Assembly: GCA_000442125.1 (NCBI GenBank)
Contig: KE546970.1
Coordinates: 984,667 to 1,048,666 of the forward strand
DNA from: Opeltia flavorubescens
Lineage: Eukaryota > Ascomycota > Lecanoromycetes > Teloschistales > Teloschistaceae
Length of the DNA: 64,000 nucleotides
Reading direction: 5' to 3'
Position numbers and translations under genes: made by a program. The notes under the pieces were generated by a model. That model made no database searches, was not told the origin of the DNA, and saw only the letters and a program-made list of their open reading frames with translations. Below are positions 34,529-46,427 of the stretch, one piece after another (positions within the stretch are counted from its first letter, which is position 1; each line of letters starts with the position of its first letter).

Positions 34529-34948
34529 GTATAGCGTTCAAGACCGTTCACGTTCGAGTCACGGTGTTTGGCGTATGGAAGGATAATTAGTTGGCAAATA
34601 CCCTTCTTTGTATGAAACCGGAAGGGAGGTTAGTGAGCTCATGTACTGATAAGTCTTCAATCGATGTTGAACATCAATGATCGTTAGTCCGTCAGATAGT
34701 GACATAAGAATAACCAAAGCATCGCGAATGTCTCTAGCTGATCTATGAAGGATTCTTGAGCTTCTCACCACGGATCAGAAGGCATGAAATTCCAATGCGA
34801 AAACCTAAAAGAAAGAAAACCATTCACACGTGACCTTGGCGCTATAAGCGCGTCCGACCCCACACCCGGTGCACGTCTCCCCGTAAGATATTGATGTATA
34901 TGTCCGTTAAGCGGCTCTCCCTAGCCGGGGGGATATGAGTAAACTCTT
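34529..34948 (+). promoter_or_regulatory. SGS1 upstream region with E-box and GC dyad
   Basis: 420 nt between the protease-like stop and the SGS1 start, both plus strand. It contains CACGTG at 34827-34832 and the palindrome GCGCTATAAGCGC at 34839-34851, 98 nt before the start codon. These are candidate factor sites; their use is inferred only. Confidence 0.4.
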
Positions 34949-37900
34949 ATGACGCGTCATAATTTAAAAAGTCACCTATCATGGCTTCTTGAGTCAAGAA
35001 AAACGATTCCTGCATCGCCTGAAGTCGTCCAGCCATTGGCAAGTTCTTCTGCTACCTTCGGCGCCGAGCCATTCAACCTCTCCCAATTTTCAATAGAGAC
35101 GAGTGAGGAAGTAGGTCTTTATGAAAATTCTAATTCTAGCTCGAATGGCAGTGGCCCAGCAGATATCGAGGAATCGTCACGTCCCTCCCTCTCAGCGAAC
35201 ATAATCCTAACACAAGCTTCAGCGACAATGGGACGCCTTCAATCCGGTTCAAGATCGAGTAACAAACCTCGACTACTGAGTTCCGTGCTCCCAGAATCAG
35301 CACAGACGCCGAAGCAGTCTCCTCTCTCTCGCCAGGTCACATCTCTGGGAGATCAGTATAACGCTGCATACAATCGAGGCAATGCCAGTAAGTGAGCATC
35401 CGAATCCCCGCATTAGCATAATGTTGAAATCTTCTTTAGCGCTTACAGCAAGTCGAACGGGTAAAAGCTCCCGTAATGAGCACACACAATCCCCACTATT
35501 GATCAATTCAAACAAATCCTTCGATTCTAAAGATACTCACTCTATCGATCTCACATGGGGTAGTGAGCTACATACGTCATCTTCGAGTACGGTAGAGCTT
35601 TTTGGGGAGTCCAAAGCTATATGGAGAGAAGATAGTGCAAGCCGCAAAGAACCTCGGTCAAGTAAGGCCAAGAAGCGGAAAAGCGACGATCTTGACTTTG
35701 ATGATGAGCTGGGTGACAATGGTCCTCGAAAATTTTCTCAAAACAGCTTCACTGCTATTGAAACCTTTCCTGAAGATCAAATCTTCGAATTGGCACCTGG
35801 ACGTCCCCAAAGCAGTGCTCTAAAAGGTCCATCGCATTCCCAGAGAGACGTCAAACTTGACAGCGTTTTGCAAGAAAATATAAAACTCTCCCCAATGTCG
35901 CAGCACGTCAAGTTGGAGTGCAAATCGAGTGCTCTTTCAGATTCTCCTCCGACTTTCAGGGCTAAGCAAGCAGAAACGTTATCTGTCAAGGCAGAGTGTG
36001 ACGCAGCCTCGAAAACCATACGTCCTACCGCGGCTATTCAGAGGGCGATTGCGGACTCAGAAGACGATTTTGAAGACGCGGAATTGCTTGACCAGGTCAA
36101 CACGCTCAAAAATGAAGAAAGGTGTGAATCCATTAAACGAGGTCTGTTCAAAGGAAGCCAATCCAGTGTGAAGCATAAGCCTTCAACCCAACGAAAACCT
36201 TTACTTCAAGGTGGGCTGCCGCCTGGACCTCCAAATGTGACGCAGATAGCACAAAATGGCAGCGACGCTTCCCCTTTCCAGCGTGATTCACCTACCAAGC
36301 TAGACATCGTCAAGCAAACACAGCACGATGATTCCACGATTTCTGCTCTTAAGAACACGTCTTCTCCGGCAAACGCTCGCGTTCAAGAATTCCTACGCTT
36401 GCAGCCCCATGAAGTTCAGAAAAAACTCAACGAGCTGTATCGTGCCCGTGCATCTGTCTGTCAAGTAATATATGATTACCATATGGCTGGTGACGAACCG
36501 TCGCCTGGTATGCACGCTAAAATCAGCTCGATCAACATTGAGATCAAAGCTATGCAGCCTTTGTCACAGCTGAGGGATGAATATTCCAGACTTGAACGGA
36601 GCAATGAAACTGTCAAGGCTCGAGTCTTGAGTGCCATGGAAGAACAACGCGAATATCAGTCGGATATGGAAGAGAATCGACGCATAGTCGAAAGACTGCA
36701 GCAGATCAAACAAAGCATGCTTGGCATCCTGACCGAGACCTCTTTACCACCGTTTGAGGGTGCTGCTCCAGAAATAGGAACGTCGAAGAGAAATCAGCGA
36801 TTCACGACTGAAACCGGCTCCGATTCTACTACTCATGTCAAAGCCACGCAAGATCCTCAATACTCTCAGCATCCCAGGCCTAAAGATCTACCGCCGAAAT
36901 CCTCGCCTTCTAACCCGTATGTTCAGCAAACCCCGGTGCCGATTTCTGGACGAAGCACGCCTCCACGATCTGGTATTATAAATTCCCAAACACTCAATCG
37001 GCCTTCTTTACGGACATATATATCTTCACCGCCAGCAAAAAATATTGACGCATACTTTTCGCCATCAAAGAAGTCAGAACGTAGAGGAATCCACAGGCTC
37101 CCAACTTCTCTATGCGCCAAGACCCCCTCTGTGCCGCCCGAATTAGCAAGTCATTTGAGAGTAGAGGAATCCACCACCCATCTTTGGGCTGACGAGGATG
37201 AAGAGGATTTTTCTACACATATGGGTAGTCCGACCAAAGACCTCCATCCGAGTGAATTCGGCTATGATGACGACGACGACGACTTTGGCAGAGAGGAGGA
37301 TTACGACGAGCTCTTCGAGAATGTGCAACCGCTTGGACAGCACGCACCGAAATCCCATGATAGTTCTCACCTCGAGCATCGAACTGTGTTCGCAGAAACA
37401 ACAGGGAATATTCTCCGCACACAGGGTCATAAAGGTCAACTTGGGAAACCGGAAGCTTCGCAACACATACAATTACAACATAAATGGTCTTCAGATGTCA
37501 AGGCTGCAATGAAAGAGCGTTTCCATCTACGAGGGTTTCGTCACAATCAGCTGGAAGCAATAAATGCGACTCTGAGTGGAAAAGACGCATTTGTATTGAT
37601 GCCAACTGGGGGTGGTAAATCATTATGTTATCAGTTGCCTTCTATCGTCAAATCGGGCAAGACACGGGGCGTCACCATCGTGATTTCTCCCCTCCTAAGT
37701 TTGATGCAAGACCAAGTGGAACACCTTCAAAAGCTCAAGATACAAGCTCTACTGATCAATGGCGAAGTCACTGCTGACCATAGACGGCTGGTCCTCAAAG
37801 CTTTAGCAGGGCCAGATCCCGAATTATTTGTTCAACTGCTGTACGTCACCCCCGAAATGATCAACAACAGTCAAGCCTTGAACAGGGCGCTTCGTGACCT

Positions 37901-40403
37901 CCACTCTCGACGAAGACTAGCAAGAATCGTTATCGATGAAGCACATTGTGTAAGTCAGTGGGGCCATGACTTTCGTCCCGACTACAAACAGCTCGGAGAG
38001 ATGCGCCATCAGTTTACCGGTGTGCCTGTCATGGCGTTGACAGCCACAGCCACCGAGAACGTTAAGGTTGATGTTATTCATAATTTAGGCATCACTGGCT
38101 GCGAGGTCTTTACACAAAGTTTCAACCGACCGAACCTTAACTATGAAGTGCGGGCGAAAGGCGCCGCAAAGGGCACCCTTGAGAGTATTGCTACGACGAT
38201 CAACACCTTCTACAAAAACCAGACTGGTATAATATATTGCTTGTCACGCAAAGCTTGTGAAGCACTCGCAAAAAACCTTGAGGAGAAACACCAAATCAGA
38301 GCACATCACTATCATGCTGGTATGGAACCGCAAGATAAAGCAAGAGTTCAAAAATTATGGCAAGCTGGGGCCTACCACGTGATTGTCGCCACTATTGCGT
38401 TTGGCATGGGTATTGACAAACCCGACGTGCGTTTTGTGATCCATCATTCCATCCCAAAAAGCCTTGAGGGCTATTATCAAGAAACAGGACGCGCGGGCCG
38501 CGATGGCATGCGTTCTGGATGCTATCTCTATTATGGTTATCATGATGCCAGTGCGTTGAAACGAATGATTGACGATGGGGAAGGCAGCTGGGAGCAGAAA
38601 GAACGACAACGGAAGATGTTGCGAAATGTAATACAATTCTGTGAGAACAAAAGCGACTGCCGCAGGGTACAGATTCTCAATTATTTCAACGAAAGCTTCG
38701 ACGCAGAGGATTGCCATGGAGCGTGCGACAACTGCAATTCCACTAGTACCTTTGAAACGCAGGACTTTAGTGAGTATGCTACCACAGCCATCAACTTGGT
38801 CGGCAAAATTCAGAAGGAAAATGTCACTCTACTTCACTGCGTTGACATTCTGCGCGGCGGTAAGAACAAGAAGATATCAGATCTGAACCACAATCATCTC
38901 GAAGAATACGGAGCTGGATCGCACCTTGAAAGAGGTGGTGTTGAGCGACTGTTTTATCGTCTTTTGAGTGAAGACGCCCTTACGGAACATCACGTGGTTA
39001 ACAAGGCAGGGTTTGCTTCGCAATACGTAGGGGTAAGGGACTTCAACATACCTGATCAAATTCCTGCTGGCTAACTCCATGTAGCTTGGGAGAAATTGCC
39101 GAGACTTTTCCAGTGGTCGCCGGAAAGTCAAGATCCAAATGCGTATATCGCCTAACGGGAAAACCACTGGTTCCAGAGCACCTCCGAAGCTCTCCAATAA
39201 AGGCACGGAGGCCTACGGTTCTCGTGTAGATTATCCACCGTCGACAAACGTGTCTTCTCCCGTTCAAGCGGCGTCCCGCCGAAGGGCAGTGCCACCCTCA
39301 AAAGTAGCAACATTGAAGCATGGTTATGTCAAGGACGATTTTGTAGTTGAGGAAGATGATTCCGAGGATGCCTTCGAAGAACTAATTCCCACGGCACGGC
39401 AGCGTGGAAACAATCGTCGCGTTGCACATGAATCTTCTGATGAATCGGACGAGAACTTTGGACCTGTACGAGAGGCAGGAAAGCCCCAGCGTTGCAAGAA
39501 GAGGAACCTAGGACCACCGATAACGACCGACGAGAAGCTTGAGAGTCTCAATCCGATTCACAGACACGTCGTTGAAGGGTTCGTCGCTGAAGCTCAGAAG
39601 AGATCTGAGAAGGTCAGTATCCTGAAGTACCGATTCAACCGATTAAGTGGCTTACCATTGATCTAGATCTTATTCATGAAGAATCTCAAAAGTCATCCGT
39701 TCTCAACCACCATCCTTCGCGAGATGGCGATTAATTTTCCAAAAGGTACAGCAACCTGCTTGCTTCTAGCTCAGTGACGGCTAAATTCTTGCAGATAAGG
39801 AGGAGATGCTTGAAATCCCAGGGATAGATCCCGAGAAGGTCGAGATTCACGGCAAGACCTTCCTGGAATTATCTAGGCAAGTTCAGAGCAACTACGAATC
39901 AATGATGCAGCAACAAGAAGAACGAATTCAAGATCCAAACCACATGAACGTCATCAACATCAGTGATGATGAAGAGCTTGGCGATCATGACCTGGATGAC
40001 CTTGACGACATTGGCTTTCATAAAGAACGCAGCGCCTACTTCCCGCCTCGTGAGGTAGAAGCATTCAATGCGGAAAGTGAGTGTATTGACTGTGAGTCGC
40101 TAAGGTTTATATCTAATCATGGAGCTAGTGACGCAACTGCAACCGCCGCAACCAATACCTCAGGCGCAATTTCAAAGCCGCGATGCACGAGGACATGCCG
40201 GGACCAGTTACAAACGAGGCAGTCGAGGCGGCTCTCACGGCCGAGGTGGTTTCAAGAAGACTTCGAGAAAGCCGTCGAACGGCTCCAGTAAGACGCAATC
40301 CTCCACCAGAGGCAGCAAGAAGCCGTCACAAGGAAGCAAATCCACGAAAGGCCACGCGCGAGCGGGCGGCAGCGGTGGCGGGATAGGCATGATGCCGATC
40401 TAG
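34949..40403 (+). CDS. SGS1: RecQ-family DNA helicase (Sgs1/BLM; QDE-3 type)
   Basis: 3'-5' helicase that dissolves recombination intermediates with Top3-Rmi1; the Neurospora homologue QDE-3 also acts in quelling. 1731 aa from six exons (34949-35387, 35440-39032, 39085-39612, 39667-39745, 39795-40076, 40129-40403). The long acidic N-terminus is disordered. The helicase core begins at ~840: Walker A MPTGGGKSLCYQLP (~867), DEAH box VIDEAHCVSQWGHDFRPDYK (~980), and motif VI ETGRAGRDG. The zinc-binding part has CENKSDCRR and CHGACDNC. The RQC winged helix follows, with LERGGVERLFYRLLSEDAL. The HRDC domain (~1500-1590) is assembled over exons 3-5 with LNPIHRHVVEGFVAEAQKR and EMLEIPGIDPEKVE. The tail is Gly/Arg/Lys/Ser-rich (FKKTSRKPSNGSSKTQSSTR) and probably binds nucleic acid. 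An acidic EDDSEDAFEE-like patch precedes HRDC. Confidence 0.96.
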
Positions 40404-40661
40404 TAGTCATTGCCTCGTCGTGCACTGAAGCTTCTTAACCACTTGTGACATATATACTGTGAGGGAAGGCGCTAATTTGTGCGGACATTGTGTGTGTCAT
40501 TTGGGATCACGGGAAGTATTATAGGGGTAGTCTTCTCTTGATACATGGCGTTGAGGTGGGCCTTGCTCTCATGAAGGTTTGTGCATAGATACCCCATTAG
40601 CAATCAGGTATAGAGGTGTAGAATATCAACGATCTACTTAGCTTACCAACTCATGCTCTAA

Positions 40662-41600
40662 TCATCGCTGGCTGAAGAAATGATCCTTTGACGTGAGGAA
40701 GCTTCTCACATCGGTAGTCTGAATGCTACCTAGATGATTCACCGCCACTTCTCTTTTCCAGCTGACGCCCCTTCCTTCGGCGAAGACAACCCTATACTTC
40801 TTGATTGCATTCTCGGGATCTTGTCCGAGCTCACGGCGGAGGTAGTCCAAATTCCATACCTCCTTCTGAACCTTCTCTTTTCCTATTCTTTGCTCAATAA
40901 GATCTGCTACTTGATGATACGATACGGTATCCCCGGCCGTATATACGACTCCCGTCCTCCTATCTCGGAGGACCAGCTCTGCAACTATCCTCCCAATGTC
41001 CTCCGGGGTCGTCACCGTTACCTGATTCTCCCACCTTCCCAACGCTCTCACCACCACTCCTTCGCTCGCTTGTTCTACAACTCCAAAAAAAGGCTCAAGT
41101 AGAAAACTCGTGAACATTCCTGTGGACACAATCGTCCACTTAGTTGCCTCCTGCGCTCGCAGTAGCTCACGCACGTGGCACTGTTCCCGGAAGAGCCCTC
41201 CAGCAGCATCCGGACCGATGATATCATAATCCACGCCAAATTGCCACGGATAATAATGAGCTATACCGGCTTCTAGCACCGCCTGGGCGAGTTTCATTTG
41301 CGTGCCTGCGCCGCCAGAGAAACCGGTGCAGCTAATGATGGTGTCATAGTTCTTGAAGAGGGAGGCTAATTCCGAGACTGAGGAGGCGGAGATGTCAGAT
41401 GCGAGGACATTGACTCCAGAATCTCGGATTTTGGCAAGTTCTTCGGATTTGGATTTGGACGGAGAAGAGATTGTGGAAGGTCGGAGGAGGACGGTCAAGG
41501 TCGGGCGGGAGGAAGAGAGTAAGGTAGAGGAGAGGTAGGAGAGCGAATGGATAATTGGGAGGCCGAGTTCTCCGGCACCGAGAACGAGGATGGAGGACAT
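40662..41600 (-). CDS. NmrA-like / isoflavone-reductase-like NAD(P)-binding protein
   Basis: 312 aa, single exon. Start chosen at 41600 (MSSILVLGAGELGLPIIHSL), because the Rossmann GxGxxG (GAGELG) must be near the N-terminus; an upstream in-frame start would add a non-family leader. Further signs: TVLLRPSTIS, IISCTGFSGGAGTQMKLAQA, YYPWQFGVDYDIIG, TIVSTGMFTSFLLEPFFG and GVVYTAGDTVSYHQVADLIE. These match the atypical short-chain dehydrogenase group of NmrA and isoflavone-reductase-like proteins, either redox enzymes or NADP sensors. The YxxxK catalytic motif of classical SDRs is not evident. Substrate unknown. The gene converges on SGS1 (258 nt between stops). Confidence 0.88.
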   Translation of the reverse strand: MSSILVLGAGELGLPIIHSLSYLSSTLLSSSRPTLTVLLRPSTISSPSKSKSEELAKIRDSGVNVLASDISASSVSELASLFKNYDTIISCTGFSGGAGTQMKLAQAVLEAGIAHYYPWQFGVDYDIIGPDAAGGLFREQCHVRELLRAQEATKWTIVSTGMFTSFLLEPFFGVVEQASEGVVVRALGRWENQVTVTTPEDIGRIVAELVLRDRRTGVVYTAGDTVSYHQVADLIEQRIGKEKVQKEVWNLDYLRRELGQDPENAIKKYRVVFAEGRGVSWKREVAVNHLGSIQTTDVRSFLTSKDHFFSQR

Positions 41601-42662
41601 TTTGGTATGGGAAAGTGATCGAAAAGTCAAATGCAAGAATCTGGTGATACTGAAAGTAGATAACGGATCGGTACAAGAGGAGATATCTTTTTTTGAAATT
41701 TGGTTGTTCACCCTCGTTTACAATTTTCTGATTGATAATCCAATCATCCTTGATCGCTTTGAGTATAGATCAACAAGCACCAAACACCAAGCTGATTGAG
41801 ATGCTACCGAAGGACTGCATCTTCTGTTACCTACGGAGAAATCAAGAGATATGTCCTGGCCTACGATCTTCATATCATCTCATCCTAAGATCCTTGTCAT
41901 ATCGATGACTTTGATAGAGTGTGTCAGTCATAAGGCCCAATATTTCGAAGCATTCGTGGCATAGGTGATTTGGAAAATTAAAGGCTAATTACTTTACTTA
42001 GGTGCTTCTGTAATGGAAATAAACCCTATTTGGCTAGCGCATAATGTCTGTGACTTCGCCTCGACTTTATTTTCTGCTTACTGGGTTGGTGTTCAGTCTT
42101 TTATACGTCTTGCAGCTCGAGTACCCCGGTACATTCTCAAGTCCGTATAGCCTAGGGTTTATTGCCTGGTCTAATGTGAAAATACCCAGTTCCAGATCGA
42201 GAGTACTTTTCTTCCCAGCATCACAGCAGTGTGATGCCATCATGCAATGGAAGATGCTCTACCGTACTGACTTATCTCAGACTTGAATCAAAAAGCTTTC
42301 ACTCTATCGGTTAAGTATGAACGCATCATTTGGTAAACTGGGTTTCCTCTCCTAATTTTTTGAGCGACTATCCTTTTACTAGACTCGGTTTTCTTTCTCA
42401 ACAATGAATGTTGCTTGTGCAGCTTTTAGAAAATTGATCTTCGTGATGCTCGCCATCGTAATAACATAGCTGTAATACCGTAGATGTTACGGAAGGAGCG
42501 GTGTAGCCGAGCCGTTTGCTGCTTCCGCTCAACCTTTCGATCTTTTAGCATGGCATTCCATCTTGCTTTTCACTCAGATTTCTCCCAGCCACTCCTTTGC
42601 CATGCTGCTCGTATAGTATAGTGTGACTGTACACATCAGTAGAGCCCTTGCTTGTGAAGGCT
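41601..42662. other. Intergenic region with one doubtful small gene
   Basis: 1.06 kb between the NmrA-like start and the 42663 gene start, which diverge. It is AT-rich. A possible small secreted protein (42044-42314) is listed separately. Otherwise nothing was recognised. Confidence 0.45.
42044..42314 (+). CDS. Doubtful small secreted protein
   Basis: The N-terminus MSVTSPRLYFLLTGLVFSLL looks like a signal peptide or membrane anchor. Without splicing the frame is 80 codons. Removing a plausible GTACAT...TCTAAT...CCCAG intron (about 42131-42191) gives a ~67-residue product ending at 42314, with a short Cys-containing mature part. Size, location and the signal sequence are the only support; there is no family likeness. 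It may equally be random. Confidence 0.25.
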
Positions 42663-45600
42663 ATGGCTCCACTTACCGAGTTATCCGTCAATCGTCCGGG
42701 GAGAACGAAGCAGGTCACTCACAATGGGACAGCCCAAAATTCGGAAAAAGGTCAACCTCGGAGCTCTTTACCGGAAAATAGTACATCTTCGTTGCCTGCA
42801 GCCTCCGCTATACAGTCAATGCTAAAGAACACCACGGAATTGGGCGACGCCGGACAGTTTGCTGCAAAATCCACCAAGATTCCTCGCTACAAGACGAGCG
42901 CTCGAATTCACAATACGCCCAGACGAACCTACGCCGAGCTTGCTATCGGAGGTCATGTGTCTCAGAGACCATACTATCGGAATCCATCCGATCCTCATGA
43001 GTGTCCGCTTCATCATAATCAGAGCTTCAGGACTACCGGAGGACACTCCTTGATCTCAGACTCGCAAGATCAGCGGTCCGAATCTATCACCCGGAGCTCC
43101 AATGATAGCCGCAGGGTATCAATTCATCCATCTCTGCTCAACATTCGTCCATATGGTCGAGTCGGCCCAAGACCTCGATCCCCCTACGCTTATCCATCGC
43201 GACTGAAGCGACCCGGTTATCGGCCGTCCTCCCCAGGGAACAGTGAAATGAACGTTTCCGATAGCGCAATACAAGCCAGCATCCATCGAGCCTACAGCAC
43301 CCGGACTGAATCCCCAATAAGAAGAGGTCCACCCGCGTGGGACCGTAGCTTTAACCGATCGGATCCATTACTTCACTACTATCCAGCATCGACATTGAGC
43401 AGACGCCATGACCGTCATCGATCACCTCCGTTCGCACCCCGTGCCGCTTTCATAAGCTCTCCTCTGGCCAGCCATAGATCTTCTTTCATTTGCAAACCCC
43501 GAGCTCTGAAAGCGTCAGATTCTGGCTCATCCGGTGAACGAGTGGCTTTCCCCACCCCTCTGTTCTATGATTACTCGGAAGCATTCGAAAAGGAAAGTTT
43601 CCGTCATACAGCGCAAAGGTCAAGTATGTACGAATCACGACACATACCACAAAGCGACGGTAGCAGCGAGGGCTATCAGGCAGATGTTACAAATACCAGT
43701 AGCACTGGCACCAAATGTTCCAGCTCATCGACCGAGTCCAAAGCCATCTCACCAGAAAGAATTGGTGCCAAGGGGAAGCGTCCGTCGCCCTTGAGGTTGG
43801 TGTCTCGAGTCTTGAAACAACAATCTGCAAAGCAGAACAAAGCGAGCGTCGGAATCGACTCCGGGTCTTCAATTGGCAGCGACATCATGATCAACCCATC
43901 GGACGATGTTACATTGACAAAAGATTCAGCTGAGAAGGAAATCATCTCTTCTAACGAGGCCTGCCAAGTGCTAATCTCTAAGACGGACATGGCAGTTCGG
44001 ATCGATGAATCCTCTACGACCCATAGTGACTTACAACGCCCACCTTCAACCTATGATCCTGCGCCCAAGGTCATCAAGATTGCAGCAGCCGCCATGCGTT
44101 TGTCGTCTTCTTCAAGCGGATCTCAGTACTCATCGTCGGCTCACTCTCGCCCAGATAAAAGTCTCAATCCTCCGATTATCCAAGCTCCCGATGTGATATA
44201 TGAGAGACAGCCCAAGGCTTTATCTGTTAGCTTCAATCGTCTGGAAATGATTCGCCATGGGATTGAGGATCCAGAACCGCAACAGCGAGCCGCGTCCCTG
44301 GATACTCATGGCCGCCCTGGACCATTTCAGGTATTCTCACCAGTACCAGAAAGGTCCATGTCTTCTCGTGACAGTCGAGATCGCTTTAGTCGTATATTGT
44401 CCATTGGTGAGGATTTTTGTCAGCGGGATCTATACGCCAACACTTTACCAACTAAGAAAGCTCCGATGACGATCCAGCAATATCTTCGAGATAGAAAGGC
44501 ACCTGTGCACAAGGTCAAAGCCTCGCCGACTAAGGAGCTCCCACCTTTACCCGATGACCCACCCTCTACTTCTCGCAAAGGTAAAGAGAAGGTGATTGAG
44601 GATTCATACGGAAATCGTGAAGTCTCGCAGCAGTGCACCAGCTCCAAACAGACACCAAGAGAAGACTACGAGACATACTCTGCCAGTGGACTTGAACACA
44701 CAGCGGCACTCAGTGATATTGGGCGCCCGGGCATACCACCGAGATACTCGTCGATTTCGAGGAATTCTTTATTCGATGTACCCGAATCCTCTCAATCCAT
44801 CCGAGTGAGTCCTATGTCACCGAAACGAATGAACGACGAGCAGAGCCGAAAGGTTTCCATGACACCACGAACTTCAAGTCTCTTCCAGACTATGAAGGAT
44901 CTTCCGCCGTTGCCAAAGGAACCGATCGCATTGATGCCTCTACTTCAGGAGTCGAGCCCTTGGGGTTTACCATGCTTACTTACACCTCTAATAGCTGAAG
45001 AGCAGCTGGACACTACCTCGGCAAGCCTGAAAGGTAAATCCACCTCACAGAGCCAACAGCAACAACCCAATACTAGTATAGACGCCAAAGTGGAGCAAAT
45101 GACTCCAACGCGAAGGGTCGTGATCGGGTGCAAACCTGAGAAAGGCTTCAATGCATCGCCTGCTAGTTCAAGGCCGTGGAATCTGGATGCCAGCTACCCT
45201 TGGGCCGGAACTCCACCGAAGCTCGAAGTGAGTCTACCGCAGCTGACCCAAACAGCACCAGAGACCGAGAAACTGTCACGCTTCGGGTTCAATGTATATC
45301 GTTCTTCGATATTGGGTACCAGTGGGAAGCTCGTGAAGCCTCGACCAGCAAATATCAAGGTTTTCCCAGCACCAGAAAGCGGTATTCAAATAACCTCGAT
45401 ACACACACGCTTTACCGACAATCTTCATCACACGAGCAGCATACCCCCCAGTATTGCTTTGATGCCTCCATCGCCTGGCCTCCAGATCGAAGCGCAGAGC
45501 TTCTTCTCGGATGACAGCTCTCAGAGACGCCGAAAGGGTAGCCTAAGAAGACGATTCTCGCAGATGAAGGGTGCAATGCGTACTGTATCCTCAGACGATA

Positions 45601-45851
45601 TACGGACTCCCGAGCGGGTAAATGCAAGCTCGGTTACAGGTTTTTCAAGAGCTAGTAAAGGTAGTAGCAAACGGAGCTCTATGACGCCAATGGATGGGAA
45701 CCCTCAGAAAATTATGAAATGGAGGATGTTGCAGAAGATCAAATCATGGCTTTATCGTACGGAGGTGAATGTTAAGAGATGGCGCCATAAGCTCAGTCCA
45801 AGGAATCGTCCAGCCCGTCCACTTGGTGCTCATCTGTCTTCTGGACCGTGA
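42663..45851 (+). CDS. Large disordered fungal protein, unknown function
   Basis: Single exon of 1062 aa; the first ATG is at 42663 (MAPLTELSVNRPGRTKQV), a few codons after the beginning of the open frame. Composition is rich in Ser, Pro, Arg and charged residues with no clear folded domain. Repeated basic Ser/Pro patches and short motifs such as KELPPLPDDPPS and MKDLPPLPKEPIAL (both LPPLP, SH3/WW-type ligands) are visible. The C-terminus is strongly basic and helical: RRRKGSLRRRFSQMKGAMRT and WRMLQKIKSWLYRTEVNVKR, possibly a membrane- or nucleic-acid-binding end. Codon use resembles neighbours and no intron is needed. I do not recognise the family; a signalling or cell-cortex scaffold is a guess. 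Confidence 0.8.
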   Translation: MAPLTELSVNRPGRTKQVTHNGTAQNSEKGQPRSSLPENSTSSLPAASAIQSMLKNTTELGDAGQFAAKSTKIPRYKTSARIHNTPRRTYAELAIGGHVSQRPYYRNPSDPHECPLHHNQSFRTTGGHSLISDSQDQRSESITRSSNDSRRVSIHPSLLNIRPYGRVGPRPRSPYAYPSRLKRPGYRPSSPGNSEMNVSDSAIQASIHRAYSTRTESPIRRGPPAWDRSFNRSDPLLHYYPASTLSRRHDRHRSPPFAPRAAFISSPLASHRSSFICKPRALKASDSGSSGERVAFPTPLFYDYSEAFEKESFRHTAQRSSMYESRHIPQSDGSSEGYQADVTNTSSTGTKCSSSSTESKAISPERIGAKGKRPSPLRLVSRVLKQQSAKQNKASVGIDSGSSIGSDIMINPSDDVTLTKDSAEKEIISSNEACQVLISKTDMAVRIDESSTTHSDLQRPPSTYDPAPKVIKIAAAAMRLSSSSSGSQYSSSAHSRPDKSLNPPIIQAPDVIYERQPKALSVSFNRLEMIRHGIEDPEPQQRAASLDTHGRPGPFQVFSPVPERSMSSRDSRDRFSRILSIGEDFCQRDLYANTLPTKKAPMTIQQYLRDRKAPVHKVKASPTKELPPLPDDPPSTSRKGKEKVIEDSYGNREVSQQCTSSKQTPREDYETYSASGLEHTAALSDIGRPGIPPRYSSISRNSLFDVPESSQSIRVSPMSPKRMNDEQSRKVSMTPRTSSLFQTMKDLPPLPKEPIALMPLLQESSPWGLPCLLTPLIAEEQLDTTSASLKGKSTSQSQQQQPNTSIDAKVEQMTPTRRVVIGCKPEKGFNASPASSRPWNLDASYPWAGTPPKLEVSLPQLTQTAPETEKLSRFGFNVYRSSILGTSGKLVKPRPANIKVFPAPESGIQITSIHTRFTDNLHHTSSIPPSIALMPPSPGLQIEAQSFFSDDSSQRRRKGSLRRRFSQMKGAMRTVSSDDIRTPERVNASSVTGFSRASKGSSKRSSMTPMDGNPQKIMKWRMLQKIKSWLYRTEVNVKRWRHKLSPRNRPARPLGAHLSSGP

Positions 45852-46427
45852 TTGACTACGGTTCCTTTGTGGTTTGGCAACTTGCAGCTGCTTTGTTGGT
45901 AATCTCGCTCATTCCTCGCCTCTTATGCCTTTCCATCTCGGGCGGCTCCTCACTGGAGAGCCATTGTATCTGACAATGGCGAATGGTAGATGATGAGTTA
46001 TTCGTCAGTACGATCGCTTGGAGTATGCTTTCTTGCACATGCCTCAGATTCTAGCATTTGGCTTTCTAGATATCACATGTTTTTCCTTCACGCTTGTCAT
46101 GAAAATAGATGGAAACAGTATGGTTCCACCATTACACGAGCATATTGGCTTAGATTAGTCCCTCAGGGGAGCTTTGATAGTAATGAAAATTCTAACATAG
46201 AACCATGCTGTATTAGAGAGAGAAACACGATGTTCGAAAAACTTGCTCTATTCTTCTAGTTAAGGAGGACTGGTACGAAATCTATATTCACATTTCCTTT
46301 TCTGTGTTTTCGTTTCAACTCCTGTTTCCATCCATTTGCGTTGAAATACTGACTTTTATCAAGGTCCTTGTATCAAAATTCTGAAGTGTTTCATTAATTC
46401 ATTTCAAAAATATAACCACTTTCAACC
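45852..46427. other. Intergenic region before the 46428 gene
   Basis: 576 nt between two plus-strand genes, AT-rich, with pyrimidine-rich leader sequence near 46290-46330. No gene or element recognised. Confidence 0.45.
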
